A stretch of DNA of 64,000 nt, taken from positions 6,403,001-6,467,000 of the forward strand of contig CM043967.1 of assembly GCA_014529385.2 (NCBI GenBank), written 5' to 3'. Below the pieces are notes generated by a model. It worked only from the letters and a program-made list of their open reading frames with translations, searched no databases and had not been told where the DNA came from. The translations under genes were made by a program, and so were the position numbers. The stretch is from Adiantum capillus-veneris (Eukaryota; Streptophyta; Polypodiopsida; Polypodiales; Pteridaceae). Below are positions 41,274 through 53,060 of this stretch, in pieces (position 1 is the stretch's first letter; every line of letters starts with the position of its first letter).

Positions 41274-43850
41274 GATGAGATGGCTCCAAAAAGAAATGTT
41301 ATAAGGGTTGCTGTCTCAATCAACTATACTTGCAATGATCTTAGGAATTGGTATTTGGATATACATGGTCTAGAGGGTGCACAATTTCATAAGGTGCATA
41401 TTTTTATTGCAAAAAAGGAGAATGATAGTCTATTTGTAGATGTTGGACAAGTAGTGGAAGCATCCGTCTCTGCAGTTGATAGTCATCCATAGGTGGAGTG
41501 CATTGGCATAGTAGTTCCAACAAATCAATAATTTCAACTATCTCCAAGAGCATATGCATTTGCACGCATGTCTAAAAATAAAGAAGAGACCATGTACTCT
41601 TGAGGATGGAAGATTGAAGAATTAATTACACATATCACAGAAGATCAACTTCAAAGCTCCATCATTTCCACACTACAAGGAAAAAAGGTGAAGCTTCACG
41701 AACACCTGCAAAAAAGCAAGACAAAGTGCAAAAAGTGGCACCTAAGGGAACTATTTTCATTTTGGATGTAGACAATGCATCTTTGACATCCTCAAAACAA
41801 GGTTCAACATCAAAGATGAAAATTGTGGATCCAAAGGTTTTAGAATCTGTGTCCATGAAAGGACAAGAAAAAGACACAGGTGGAATGAACAAGTACATAT
41901 AGTATTTTCCTTTTCAATATAAGGAGTTTGATGTCCGTGCTCAAAATTGTTGGCTTTCTTTGGATCACTATAATGCACGTATTCTAGATAAAAAACATGT
42001 TGAAAGCATGTTATTTGGATTTTCACGCAGTACAACTAAGCTTGTAGCATGTGCATACTTGATGCCCATGCGGAATACAAGACAAAGGAGGGTACTCCTT
42101 TGGCAGTGGAAGAGATAGAAGAGAGAAAGTTACAAGATTATAATTAATAAATTCTTGATGGGCAACATTCAATCTATGCTGCAAAAGTATCGCTCCACGA
42201 TCAACAAAAAAATAAAGAAATATTTCAAAGGTTGATTGATGTGTATAAATTTAAAAAGGCTCACATCGTTGTGAATGCTCCTCCGTTTGTTGCAACTGCT
42301 ATGTCTGTCATTGCAAATGATGAGACTAAATCATTGTATGTCAAGCAACCTTGTAGTCAAATATTGAGACACTTGCGAAGCCAATGGATTCTTATCAGGA
42401 TGACCACCAAGGGAAGCAAGTGGGGTTGCACAGGAGCATGTATCTCGTGTTGGATGGGATCTAAGTCACTTTTTTCCTTTCTTGTAGTCTTTATATTTAA
42501 AACGGCGTTCAATCTTTTAATTATGGTTATATTTCTTTTTATTCTTTTCTTCGATTGGAAAAAATGAGTGCATGAGCAATTTGATTGCTAAACAAGCGCA
42601 CATATGATTGAAAGACTAGAGGAGGAGAACAAGAAACCCCGAACAACTGCATTTAGATTCCTTTGCGGTCTTGATGAATCAGAGATAAAGAGTGTTCAGC
42701 AAGAAATCAAAGATGAGAAGATTTTGTCAAAGAGTGAAAAAAATGGTGATGTAAATGATATGTATGACCGAATCAAGCAACTCAAGCAAGACAAATTGAT
42801 TCAAGATGCACTTCTTGAAGGCTTCAATGCTTTGAATGTGGTATCACCATGTACAATCTGGGAAGAATTTTCCAACATGTATAGCATCAATAATGCGGTT
42901 TATAAAACAATTTTGACGCTATGTGAGGCATGGCTAAAATATAGCTTGAAGCGTGGAATAAAGAAAATGAATCTTCTAGATGAAGTAGTAAAATATATGC
43001 AGTGGGCAGTTCAATTTCAAAAGAAAAAAATTGAATCTAGAGATTTTCCATGGTCTATATATGTGGTGAACCTATAGATGAAAGGAACTCTCTACTTGAA
43101 GTGCCACTTCAACAACGAAATGCCTATCGACTTATGTGTTTTAGACTTGGCAAAACACTATGGGGGCAGTTTGCAGTGGAGCAAGGAGACATTTTACAAT
43201 GCTTTGGATGGGATCTTGGCTATTGTTGGAGGGTCAATAGATCTTGAGTTTGTCTTTCTTGCATTTTGAATTTCACTAAATTCATAAATTTGCAGTGTGC
43301 ATTGCAAAGATTGGGAGATAATCTCACCTACCATTCTTGTGGTGCCTTGCATCACTTTTCATTAGCTCCTTGTAAAGGAGCAATTGAGTTCCTAACAGTT
43401 GTAGACTTCTTGGGACAAGGTAATGCTTTTGAAGAATTAAGAATAAGATTAGAGAAAAATCCCATGCCGATTGATAGTTCATTGCTTCAAGTATCAAATG
43501 AAGGCATGAGTGGTTTACAATATTTGGAAGCCGCTTTGGTCAAGCACTATATTCACACATATTGTTTTGTAGATTTCAAGCTTGTTGATCTCTTTGGTGA
43601 TGGCTCCTTGGTTGCAAAAGAAGGGCTACAACAAAAAAAAGAAGTCCTATGCTTGGTTGAGAGAGTGCAGGAACAAACAACCTTAGCAATCAAGATTCTA
43701 GACTTTGTTAAGGCCCATGCTGATATAGAAGAGTGGAATGGTCTTCAAAACCCAACAATCTGTGTTGCAATTAGTTGACAATGTTCCTGGTGAAAAGGAG
43801 ATTTCTCCATAAGAAGAAGAAGAAGAAGAAGAGGAAGAGCGTCATTTATC
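41274..43850 (+). pseudogene. ParB-like domain gene relic
   Basis: Starts after an acceptor-like TTTTTTTTGTTTCAG. The first piece (to 41490) encodes MAPKRNVIRVAVSINYTCND and a Val/Ile-rich region. Later a ParB/Spo0J-type pattern appears in one frame: ARILDKKHVESMLFGFSR (about 41975-42030) and, after two stops, ILDGQHSIYAAK (42151-42186), which fits the L-x-x-x-H-V and DGQH(R/S)xxAA motifs of ParB-like nucleases and DGQHR proteins. Then come AHIVVNAPPFVATAMSVIAN and, at 42604-43077 and 43266-43778, two frames of 157 and 170 codons that I do not recognise (one has KQLKQDKLIQDALLEGFNAL). Several stops and shifts show decay. It is bounded on both sides by box-repeat arrays. Confidence 0.5.
43809..43835. 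repeat. (AAG)n tract
   Basis: AGAAGAAGAAGA run at the end of the ParB-like relic. Confidence 0.85.
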
Positions 43851-43869
43851 TCACTGAAGAGCTATTTGA

Positions 43870-44085
43870 AAATGGATAAACGTACATTTTTAACTTCTTG
43901 TATATGTTAATGTTTTCTTTTTGGCAATGTTTCATATAGTATTTCTAGAGTCTATCTTTTTCATATCAAGTATCTAATGTTTGAATGGTGAATCCTTAGA
44001 TTAAAAATATAAGACTAATCTACACTTAATGGATTAAGAGATTGACTTTTGTAATCTTTAGACCTCGTATTAATATCCCCTTCAT
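43870..44085. other. no gene recognised
   Basis: Short spacer between the ParB-like relic and the next box-repeat array. Confidence 0.4.
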
Positions 44086-45660
44086 ATGCTACATTGGAGC
44101 CTAGCTTGGACAAGTGGTGGACCTACCATGGAGTCTAATTCAAACAATTGTGGTAGACATTAAAACAACACCAATTTGTTACATTAGCTTGGACAAGTGG
44201 TCGACCTTGATTCTATTTATGTCTTGATGGAGCATATCTTGGCCATGTGGTAGACCTTCTTTCTCTCCATTTTTCAATAAAATGCACCTTAGACAAGTGA
44301 AGTACCTTGAGACCAAACTACCCACGTATAGAAGTGGTGAACCTTTCTTCTCTCATGTTTCAATGGATCCTATCTTGGACTAAGGTATATCTTACTTCTC
44401 TCCATGCTTAAATAAATTCTAGCTTGAACATAGAGTAGACCTTCAAATAAAACTCCACATGTTGCAACATAGGATATGTTGACAAATAATGGACTTTGTG
44501 GAGGTTTCCCCATGCATATTTAGGAAAGCTAGTGTTTCTTATCTTGAAAGGATCCTAACTTATATTGGTGTTGGACCTTGCATTTCTCAATTCTTCAATG
44601 GAGCTGAGGTTAGACAAGTGAAGGTGGATAAGTGTTCAACCTTGAAATGAAACCTCTCTTGTTACGACCATCATAGATTGTAAACATGGTGTACCTTGCA
44701 ATTCTTTTAATATACCTATCTTGGAGAAGTGATGGAACCTTGATTATCTCCATGTTTTGGTGGAGTCTAGCTCAAACAAGTGGTAGAGCTTAACTTTTCT
44801 AAATGTTTCAAAGTATCCTAGATTAATCAAGTGGTGCACCTTGAAACAAAACCACCCATGTACAATATATCATGGGTTTTTCATGTTTCAATGGAGCCTA
44901 GCTTGGACAAGTGGTAGAGCTTGCTCTCTCCATGTTTCAGTGGAGCTTAGCTTATAGAAGTGGTGGATATTTGTTTCTTTCCATGTTTCAATGGAGCACC
45001 TACCTTAGACAAATGGTGTACCTTGAAGCAAAAACCCCATGGACAACATACCATGGATTTTTGAAGTGGTGGAAAAAAGTACTAGCTTGGGTGGTGGACC
45101 TTGCTTCTCTCCATGCTATTATGGAACCTTAGTGTTGGAGAGGAGATGGTAGACCTTGAAGTAATACCTTGCATGTTATATCCCCTCAATTTTTGTGCAC
45201 GTGGTGGACCTTGTAATCGTGCTATAAGCCTAGCTTGGAGAACTAGTGGACCCTTGATAATTTCCATACATCAACAAGCCAAGTTTGGACAAGTGGTGGA
45301 ACTACAAACCAATATATTTACACTACAATAGAGTATATGTTGAAGATGTGGTGAAATTTGAGATAAAAAAACCCATGCTACTGGAGAAGATAAGTTGCAC
45401 ATGTGGTGGAGCATTGTATCAATGTCCTATGCCTAATTTTGACTAGTGATGACTTTGAAACTATCCCCCTAGTCTACAAGAAAACATATATTGACTAAGA
45501 GGTTAGGCTAGCTTTATTGCATCAATGCATCCCATGTTAACACATACTATAGGACTCTTGGATAGTTATTGGACCTTGTATCAATGCTCAATGTCTAGCT
45601 TGGACAAGTGGTGGATCTTGGTTCTCTCTATGCTTCAAATGGGCAATATATTGGAGACAT
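44086..45660 (+). repeat. box-repeat minisatellite array
   Basis: Same degenerate units as at 37.7-41.2 kb, for example CTAGCTTGGACAAGTGGTGG at 44101-44120 and again near 45600. Interspersed CCATGTTTCAATGGAGC pieces mark unit boundaries. Confidence 0.85.
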
Positions 45661-45817
45661 GGTGTGCTATGTTTCTCAAAAAATTTATTTTTTGAAACCT
45701 TTTGAGGCCCCATGTAAGAGAAACTCTAATTCTTCCATATGATTGACATACCAATACTATTATCATCCTTTGATCTAGTCCTTATATTTATGCATAATGT
45801 TTTCCTTTTGTTTGCAG

Positions 45818-46375
45818 TTACAAAGGAGTTAAGTGAGATAAAAATGAGGTGTATTTCACACTATGATTATAATGAAGATCCTTTTGCGAGACCAAATTTT
45901 CCTATTTCCAAGAATGTACTTTTTTATATGAATGGGGTGGCTTTTGAAGTGCGACTTTCATGTTTTCAAGGAGCTGGTTATGGACTAGTTGTGCATATTT
46001 CTCTAGAAAGTGGTGTGGCTATTCTAAATTATGGAGGGCATAAGTATATAAAAGGATATGAAAAATATTTCCAAGAGCCTCTAAACATTTTCCTCTAAAA
46101 GATCCAAATGTAGAAGAAGAGGAAGATCAAGCATACATTCTGCATAGAAGAAGGAAACATGTCGGGCTGTATAAATAGTTCTCATGGTACAAGTGTCCCC
46201 AGCCAAATGTGCACTATAAATTTGATCCAAAATTTCCACCTTGGCACAAATGCACATCTTCACACATCAAATCAAAAGATTATGGCTATGTTTGCCTTGA
46301 GACTATTTGTCGAGTTGCAGCAAGAGAAGAGTTGTTTGTTGTGATGACTATGACTTTACTTGATATTTTCAAGTA
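45818..46375 (+). pseudogene. SET-domain-like gene relic
   Basis: Follows an acceptor-like TTTTCCTTTTGTTTGCAG. The first part reads FEVRLSCFQGAGYGLVVHIS and LESGVAILNYGG (about 45944-46041), matching the N-terminal SET pattern (xxGxGxGLxAxxxIxxGxxIxxYxG). After a stop and a shift, YKCPQPNVHYKFDP (46188-46229) corresponds to the N/HSCxPN segment, and GYVCLETICRVAAREELFV (46281-46337) to the RxIxxGEELxxDY end. A one-base shift then gives DDYDF. The key Tyr survives only in the shifted frame, and the Asn-His of NHS is absent. SET proteins methylate lysines. This copy is broken at several points and lies between box-repeat arrays. Confidence 0.55.
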
Positions 46376-46589
46376 TTGTATGTGGATGAAAATCTTAAAT
46401 ACATCTAAAATTTTATTTTTTTATTGATAGAATCTCAACACTTAAGTGTATATAATTGTTGTTTACTTTATGTTTAGCTAAAATCTAGAGTGCTCTTATG
46501 ATTTATGTGTTTTCTAAGCTATTTGATTACCTTGAACATAGAATCTTCACTCTACTCAAGATTTTTAGAAAATCTAATCAAAATTTAAT

Positions 46590-47000
46590 CAATACCTAGG
46601 CTGGAAAAGTGATAGGGGCTCCAATACTACTTTCTTCTTTTGATATATTTTACCTTGAATATAAAGCACATCTTTGCAACATTTTGGTGTAGTTTGAAGC
46701 TAGCTAGCTTAAACAAGTTGTGGCCCTTGAATCCAAATATAAGCCAAAGCTTTGATTTTTTCTTGTAGCCTAGATTGGACATGTGTTGGACCTTGTGTCC
46801 ATGTGTTCTTGAACATGTTTTTCTTGTAGCCTAGATTGGACATGTGGTGGACATTGTGCCCGCGTGTTCTTGAACAAGTTTTGGATTTTAGTATTCACTT
46901 AAGCGCTAGCATTTAATAGAGGGTAGGCTGGACAAGTTTGACACAATAGATTGTAGTTTAGACAAGCGGTGCCTTGTGTACCATTGCTAACAATGGTTGC
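46590..47000 (+). repeat. box-repeat units including a 59-bp tandem duplication
   Basis: TTTTTCTTGTAGCCTAGATT occurs at about 46757 and 46816 with the following TGGACATGTG(T/G)TGGACCTTGT box, a direct 59-bp duplication. Confidence 0.8.
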
Positions 47001-47235
47001 AAGGATTCTAATATTTATTTTACCTTGAAATAATTTGTTACTTGGAGCTCTACATGTAAAAATGGTAAATTAAATTCTAGTGATTTTTTAGAAACCAATG
47101 TTATGTGTGCTTTCATAGATTCAAAGATTAGGATTGACAAAGCCCCTATGAATCAATCAACAATTGTAGAATCCATTGATTCTCTCATTTTTGAAGTGCC
47201 CAAGATAGATGATATTTCTATAACAGTGTCTAGTG

Positions 47236-48010
47236 ATGTGTAGCTTGAGCAAGCTTGCAGTAATGTGGGACCAAGAAATCAGTGCTCCAACAACCCAACC
47301 TACTTCAAAAGAGGCTAAAACATATGCTCTTGAGCCATTTCCAATTGTTGCTTCATTTGATATAGATGATGAGAAATCCATGCTTATAATTAAATCGGAT
47401 TTAAATGGTGTATTATTGAAGCGTTCCCCTCAGTCATCCTCACAGCATAAGTCAATTCAAATAGATTCAAAAAGATATATTATACTCAATCCAAGTTGCA
47501 TACAATTCTTGACAACTATAATACAAAAATTTAATGTCGCAATCTGGTCAACAGTTAACAGGGACAATGTGCTTCAAGTCCTTAGAGCACTAAACAACTT
47601 ACCAGGGGATACATTACCTTTGTTTTCAGTCTGGTATCAAGAAGGTTGCTATACCACTCAAAGCCAAAAATTATTTAGATTTGACAATCCAAATGTTGAG
47701 GTAATGTTCAAGCCTTTGGCCAAAGTTTCCAAGGGGGTTTGAATATGATCCATAAAGAAAAATTCTTATTGATGACTCTCCTTACAAGGGATGTATTTCA
47801 CCTACAAACAATTGTATTTTTCCACCACAATTTGATGGTGAAAAAATGGTTGACAATGTGCTCTTGGGGGAGCCGCTTCCCTACTTGCTTCATCTTGACA
47901 AGAGAAGAGATGTGCACAATTTGATTGCTTCTAATCGTTATGGATAACCTGAAGTGACAAATAATAATGATGAATGCAAAGGAATCATAGACTATTGGAA
48001 GCATAAAAAT
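47236..48010 (+). pseudogene. NIF/FCP1-like HAD phosphatase gene, frameshifted
   Basis: The first frame (to 47742) carries MLIIKSDLNGVLLKR, the HAD motif I region, with D-L-N-G in place of the usual DxDxT. Then come SCIQFLTTIIQKFNVAIWST (motif II region), a CYTTQSQKLFRF stretch and FKPLAKVSKG. A frame change near 47735 leads into ILIDDSPYKGCISPTNNCIF (47773-47832, the DDSPxK motif with its two acidic residues), then FDGEKMVDNVLLGEPLPYLL and the domain end by about 47945. This is the order of the NLI-interacting-factor phosphatase domain. The second motif I acidic residue is Asn, as in plant members with DLNG. One shift plus a stop inactivate it. Confidence 0.7.
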
Positions 48011-48086
48011 GATGCCTAGTCAGCTAAAATATTCTTTATAAGAAGAATACCACCTACAGAAAAATATCAACTACCCTCAGGAAAAA

Positions 48087-48323
48087 TTGCACCAAGCAAG
48101 TGACACAAGCCACCAAAATGAAATAATAAGAGTTAAAATACAAGAAATATTGGCAAGTAAAGGTACACCCATTGAAATCATGAAGGCACCACAATTGATC
48201 TCTTTAGCTAGGCAATTTGGTTGTAGCACAAAAGGACCATTGAAGGCAACCACTACAAAGGCGTATATAAATAAGGTGAAAGATGAGAACAATCTTCTAA
48301 AGCTGGATAGAAAAAAAACCTAA
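48087..48323 (+). CDS. small hypothetical ORF after the phosphatase relic
   Basis: A 78-codon frame, with IEIMKAPQLISLARQFGCST and KGPLKATTTKAYINKVKDEN in its second half. The pattern (short helix, L..LA..F..ST.G..K....K..I..V) is faintly SAP-like, but I would not assign it. It may be a further exon of the preceding gene or a chance frame. Confidence 0.25.
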   Translation: MHQASDTSHQNEIIRVKIQEILASKGTPIEIMKAPQLISLARQFGCSTKGPLKATTTKAYINKVKDENNLLKLDRKKT

Positions 48324-48769
48324 GGTACTATTGAAATGTCTTAAACCTTGATACACATGCTAGCTTGAACCATCATATCCATGATATCTAATCAATCTTT
48401 CTTTTTATTCCTAGTTTTGCAGGTTTTCACAGAGGGTATATCTTGATGGAGCCCAATTGATACAAGTTGTAATATGGTTTCTCAAATTAACAAAGAAAAC
48501 ACTTAGATTTTGTTTTCTCAATTTGTAACACCATATGAAAATGAAAATTATGCTTCTTCTTAAGATCACCTTTTTTGTCTTGTAAACATCTCTATGATAA
48601 GTTAAAGTTTTGTTAACATTAGAGTGTACTTGTTTAATTTGGGGGGGGAGAGTCAAACATTTGTGTCTTTTTTCTTTAATTAATTCGTCAATTGCCTCAT
48701 TTTTCTAGAGTTCTACTCCATAGAGAAAGCTAGAATCTATCATAAACCAACTAAGACTCTTTTGAAGCC

Positions 48770-49860
48770 TAAATTAGACAAGTGGTGGACCTTCAAAAAT
48801 TTATGATTGAGTTAGAGATTAGCTTAGACAAGTGAAAAGTCTTTAAATCAACACTTGAGTTTCCTACTTAGCTAATTATTTTTACAAATGCAAGATAATA
48901 TTCAAAGTCCATGTAGGCTAACAGAGTAGATACCTACTTATAGCCTAACTTAGTGAGTGCTTGTTCTCATTATTTTTCAATGAAGACTTATTTTGACTTT
49001 AGATAGTCGCTTTCCCCAATTCTACAATATTTCATAAACAATGAAAAAATTACTCTCTATGCTTAGATAACATAGTTTGGACCAATGGTATCACAATATA
49101 GGTGGGGGATCAATGGTGTGAGATCCTCTTTTCCTTTCCTAGCTTGGTCATTTGTGAATCTTGCTTCTCTCCATGCTCCAATTGAGTGTAACTTAAAAAT
49201 GTGGGCATTCCTTCTCTCTACATTTGAAAGGAGCCTCTAGTTTGGACAAGTGGTGGATCTTGCTTCTCTCCATGCTCCAATTGTGTGTAGCTTGGACAAG
49301 TGGTGGTACCTGTGAATAACACTTAGCTATCCATTTTGACCCAAAAAAATGTAAAAGTTTGGACATTCCATCTGTCCACATTTTAAAGGAGCCTCTAGAT
49401 TGGACAAGTGGTAGATGTTGAAACCAAACCCCCAATGCTATAGCAAATGGTGAGAGAAAATACCTTTCATGCTATAGCATAACATAGGCTTAGTACCCTC
49501 TATCAATTTTCCATGCCTAGCTTGGACAAGTGGTTGACCTTGCTTCTTTGTATGTTTCAATTGAGTGTAGCTTGGATAAATTTGTAGTATTGCTTCTATC
49601 TATGTTCCAATGAAATCTAGCTTGAAAAAGTGGTGGAACTTGATACCAAAGCTCATGTGCTAAAACATAGCATATATTAATAGAGATTTAATGGACCATT
49701 TAGTGGTTTCTATTGCTTAATTTTGACATTTGGTAAATCTTGTTTCTCTCCATGTTCAATAGAGAATATCTTAGACAAGTGGTGGACCTTGCTTCTCCCC
49801 ATGACAAAAAGATTGGGCATATGGTGGGCCTTAAAACTAGAATCTATATGCTACAATGGA
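48770..49860 (+). repeat. box-repeat minisatellite array
   Basis: Units such as TTGGACAAGTGGTGGATCTT (about 49232) and CTCTCCATGCTCCAATTG, in the same orientation as the arrays to the left. Confidence 0.85.
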
Positions 49861-49899
49861 ATGAAACTTAGATAAGACTATACCTTGAGATCAACTACC

Positions 49900-50820
49900 C
49901 ATGCTACTAGAGATTATAGGTTGACCATGTGCATAGATAAATCAGTTAACCAAGGGAAACTAGTTAAAGGCCCACCATCAGTCAATCTCAAATCCATTAA
50001 AGCCCTAGTGAAGTATGAAGAGAAGCAAGGTATACTTAATCCAATTGAATCATAAAGAAAACCAAAGTATATCAGTAAATAATCCAAAGCATGCAAAAGA
50101 AATTCAAGGTCCACAACCTATACTATGTTGTAGCATGGGGCTTACAAGATCTATAACTTTTTTGACTTGAAATCCTTAAAGTTTCAAGAATCAAGAGAGG
50201 AAATGCCCATTAACAATTAGCTATGCATTGAAAACATTTTTGATATCCACCACTTTCCCAATCTTAGATCTATGAATGCATTAAGAGAATCAAGGTCCAC
50301 CACTCATCCAAGGTTAGCTCCATTGAAACATATGGATAAACAAGGTATCTCACTTGTCTAAGTTGGGAATGGATAATGAACGCAAGATCCACCACTTGTA
50401 TGGAGTATGATATATTGTAGATGGTAGCTATAAGGCTCACCATTTTTCCAAGAGAAGCTTCATTGAAACAAAAATAGACAAAACCCATGGATGCAATGTT
50501 ACCATCATAGGTTCAATCTATCATTTCTACTAACATGGTAGGTTTGGTCTTAAGCTCCACCACATGTCCAACCTTTATTTTTTTGTAATATAGAGATTTG
50601 GTGTTCCCGCTCACCACCTACCCAAACCCTAGTCTATTGATGCTTGAAGAGAAGAAAGGTCCACCACTTGTCCAAGCTATGCTTCCTTAAAACACATAGA
50701 GAGTAAATTCCTCAACTTCTCTAAGTTTGAAGAGAAGTAAGATCCACGATTATCCAAGCTATGATTCCTTAAAACACAAAGAGAGTAAATTCTCTTTCCA
50801 TATCCAAATGGATCTTAAAT
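49900..50820 (-). repeat. box-repeat array in inverted orientation
   Basis: The box appears as its reverse complement, for example AAGGTCCACCACTTGTCCAA around 50656-50676 and CCACCACTTGTATGG near 50390. Orientation returns to plus by about 50820. This is a 0.9-kb inverted block within the field. Confidence 0.8.
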
Positions 50821-51005
50821 TGGAAAAGTGGTAAACTGGATACCTAATCACCCATTCCTAAAGAGAATTGGTTAAGAATTTATGTTTTTTCAGCATACCT
50901 TTGACAAGTAGTACTTTCTAATTGACTTAGGTCTAGTTGAAGTTTATGATATTGAGACTAAGAGAGAGTGCATCATAAAAAAAGGTTAGGTTTTCAATTT
51001 GACTT

Positions 51006-51420
51006 TCTTTATGGCAATGAGTATATTGGTAGATGAATTTTTTTATCTAATACTACCATATGGGCAATGTAAAACTCATGTCTATTGTTTCAACAACATT
51101 AAATGTTCTCGTTTTTCAATTTTAGAGTCATTACAAGAAAATGGATTGGCTATATGCATGAACAATTTGAAGGAAACTATTGAGCTACCCAAACAACCTC
51201 ATCGAAGAACTTGTTCAAGTCTTCAACCACCTCCTTATCACCTACCACTTTCTATCAAGGACATCAAAAGAGTACTTACCTTAGATCTAGAGGGATTTCC
51301 TCTCAAGACAATTGAAACAAAACATGGAGATTGTATGCCAACTTGGGCTCAACAAATGTGACTTATGGAGGATAAAAATGAAGTTTTTCATGTGGTGCGA
51401 CCAGATGTAGAGTTTTTTTT
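51006..51420 (+). pseudogene. unrecognised coding relic upstream of phosphatase fragment
   Basis: A 120-codon frame (50999-51361) whose second half reads SIKDIKRVLTLDLEGFPLKT and then IETKHGDCMPTWAQ before a stop. The frame continues for about 20 codons afterwards (DKNEVFHVVRPDVEF). No family recognised. It may be an exon of the same gene as the phosphatase fragment at 51523. Confidence 0.35.
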
Positions 51421-51522
51421 TTAATTTTTGTAGTTAATACTTTGAGCTATGGGTATGGAGTTTCTATAACTTAACAAGAGTGCAACACATCATACAAAAA
51501 TGCTTCCCTAAGCAAGTTCAAG

Positions 51523-51735
51523 ATGCTTATGAGTAACAAAAATTGCCAGAATCCAAACATCATGCTAGGATTAAGAAGGGTTTATCACAAAAATTTGAGT
51601 CATATTTGGAAGATGTTTGAGGATTTGGATGCAAAGAATACCCTATTTTTTTATGACACTCCATACAGGGTGATGTGGAACATGCCGGGGACATATCTTA
51701 TATTTCCAAAGATGTGGAGGCAAAACATCTAGGTA
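51523..51735 (+). pseudogene. second NIF/FCP1-like phosphatase fragment
   Basis: A 69-codon frame with DLDAKNTLFFYDTPYRVMWN followed by MPGTYLIFPKMW. This aligns with the DDSPYKGCISPTNNCIFP segment of the phosphatase relic at 47.8 kb; the acidic pair is (Y)D. Upstream helices (LRRVYHKNLSHIWKMFED) fit the region before that motif. Only the C-terminal third of the domain is present. Confidence 0.5.
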
Positions 51736-52019
51736 AATTCAAAACTTCTTGCAAGAAACAATGATGTCATGGCTAGTAGGATGGTTGTTTGCAAGAGACA
51801 AGAGAGAATATACATACAACACAATTGTGAATCAATACTATGATTTTGAGAGTAATTATGTCCTTCGTGTGTACTAGTCAATGAAAAAGCATTGATTAAC
51901 AGTGATTTATTAGGTGTCCACAAGATGTCTCCTTCATTTTTGTAATGCATATCTTTCAATACTTGTATAATTATATGATATTAATTTTATCTTAGAGAAA
52001 ATATGTGTTAATTTGATGA

Positions 52020-52130
52020 ACACTTTAATAAAGTTCACCCTGCTCTAAGGGACTTCAATGTATTAATAGAGTGCATCCTATTGTAAGGAGACTCCAATGC
52101 ATTGTTAGAGTGCACCCTATTTTTGGGGAC
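52020..52130. repeat. short tandem repeat, about 48-50 bp, three units
   Basis: Variants of AGAGTGCACCCTATTTTT...GGGGACTTC recur three times. Confidence 0.7.
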
Positions 52131-52689
52131 TTCTTTTTTATTCAATTGGGATGTATATTCGACTATTTAGTAAACAATAATTAATTTTTGTTTCTTGAGA
52201 AATTTTATGTTAGTCCACCTCAAGGTTTCATCTATTTGTAATTTAGAGAAATTGATGTTTTGATATCAAAATAAAACTTGCAAGTGTGGAATGGAGAATT
52301 CATGGACTTTGGATGTGTGAGAGAGATCTCTTTTTATGGATGCAAATGTTTTCTTCAAGCATTCTACATCCTTTATGTAAAAGAGGTTTAGAAATTTAAA
52401 AACTCCAAAAGAAAAACTATGGAATCTAACTGCTTGTATTCTTGAGTTGGCCTAGAAGTAAATGTATGCATCCATGTATTTATGAAGGTTTAGATCTAAT
52501 CAGATTCTTCTTGGAAATAGCGTATTGTAATTTACTCTCTTGTAGGTGAAAAAATTTCATTATGTGTATTTTGAGCCTAATTGCTTGACCTTCAAACCAA
52601 ATCTCATTGTTGAAGTAGAGAACCACTTATAAATAGTCAATAATAATCATTTTAACTAATTTTATCACTTTGAGTGTAGCTTGAATAAG

Positions 52690-53060
52690 AGTGGACTTTG
52701 CATTCATTAAGTCAAGGGAACCTAACGTGGACAAGTGGTGGGCTTTACAATCCTCCATAATTCAAGGGAGGTTAGCTTGGATAAGTGCGTGCTATAAAAC
52801 CAAAACTCCTATGATGTATGCTACATGTTTTATGTATGCTTCGTGCCTCAAATGAGGAATTTCTAGATTAGCGGTAGACATTGCTTGAATTTCATAGAAA
52901 AGTGGGTTGTATTCCTCAATGGGTCCTAGCTTGGACAAGTTGTGGACCTTGAATAAAATTTTTAGTTACTCACTTTGAACTTGGGTTGGACAAGTGGTGG
53001 GCCTTGAAACCAAGCGCTTCACATTGAGATAAGTCATAGGTAGGACAATAGAGTAGAGAC
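52690..53060 (+). repeat. box-repeat units, right end of the field
   Basis: GTGGACAAGTGGTGGGCTTT near 52728 and GTTGGACAAGTGGTGGGCCT near 52984, with degenerate units between. No boxes are seen further right. Confidence 0.8.

Noticed and set aside
41274-51735. Endogenous giant-virus insertion, because ParB-like, SET and phosphatase domains occur together
   Set aside because: No capsid, DNA polymerase or packaging ATPase is seen, splice-acceptor-like sites precede several islands, and the islands lie in plant-type repeats.
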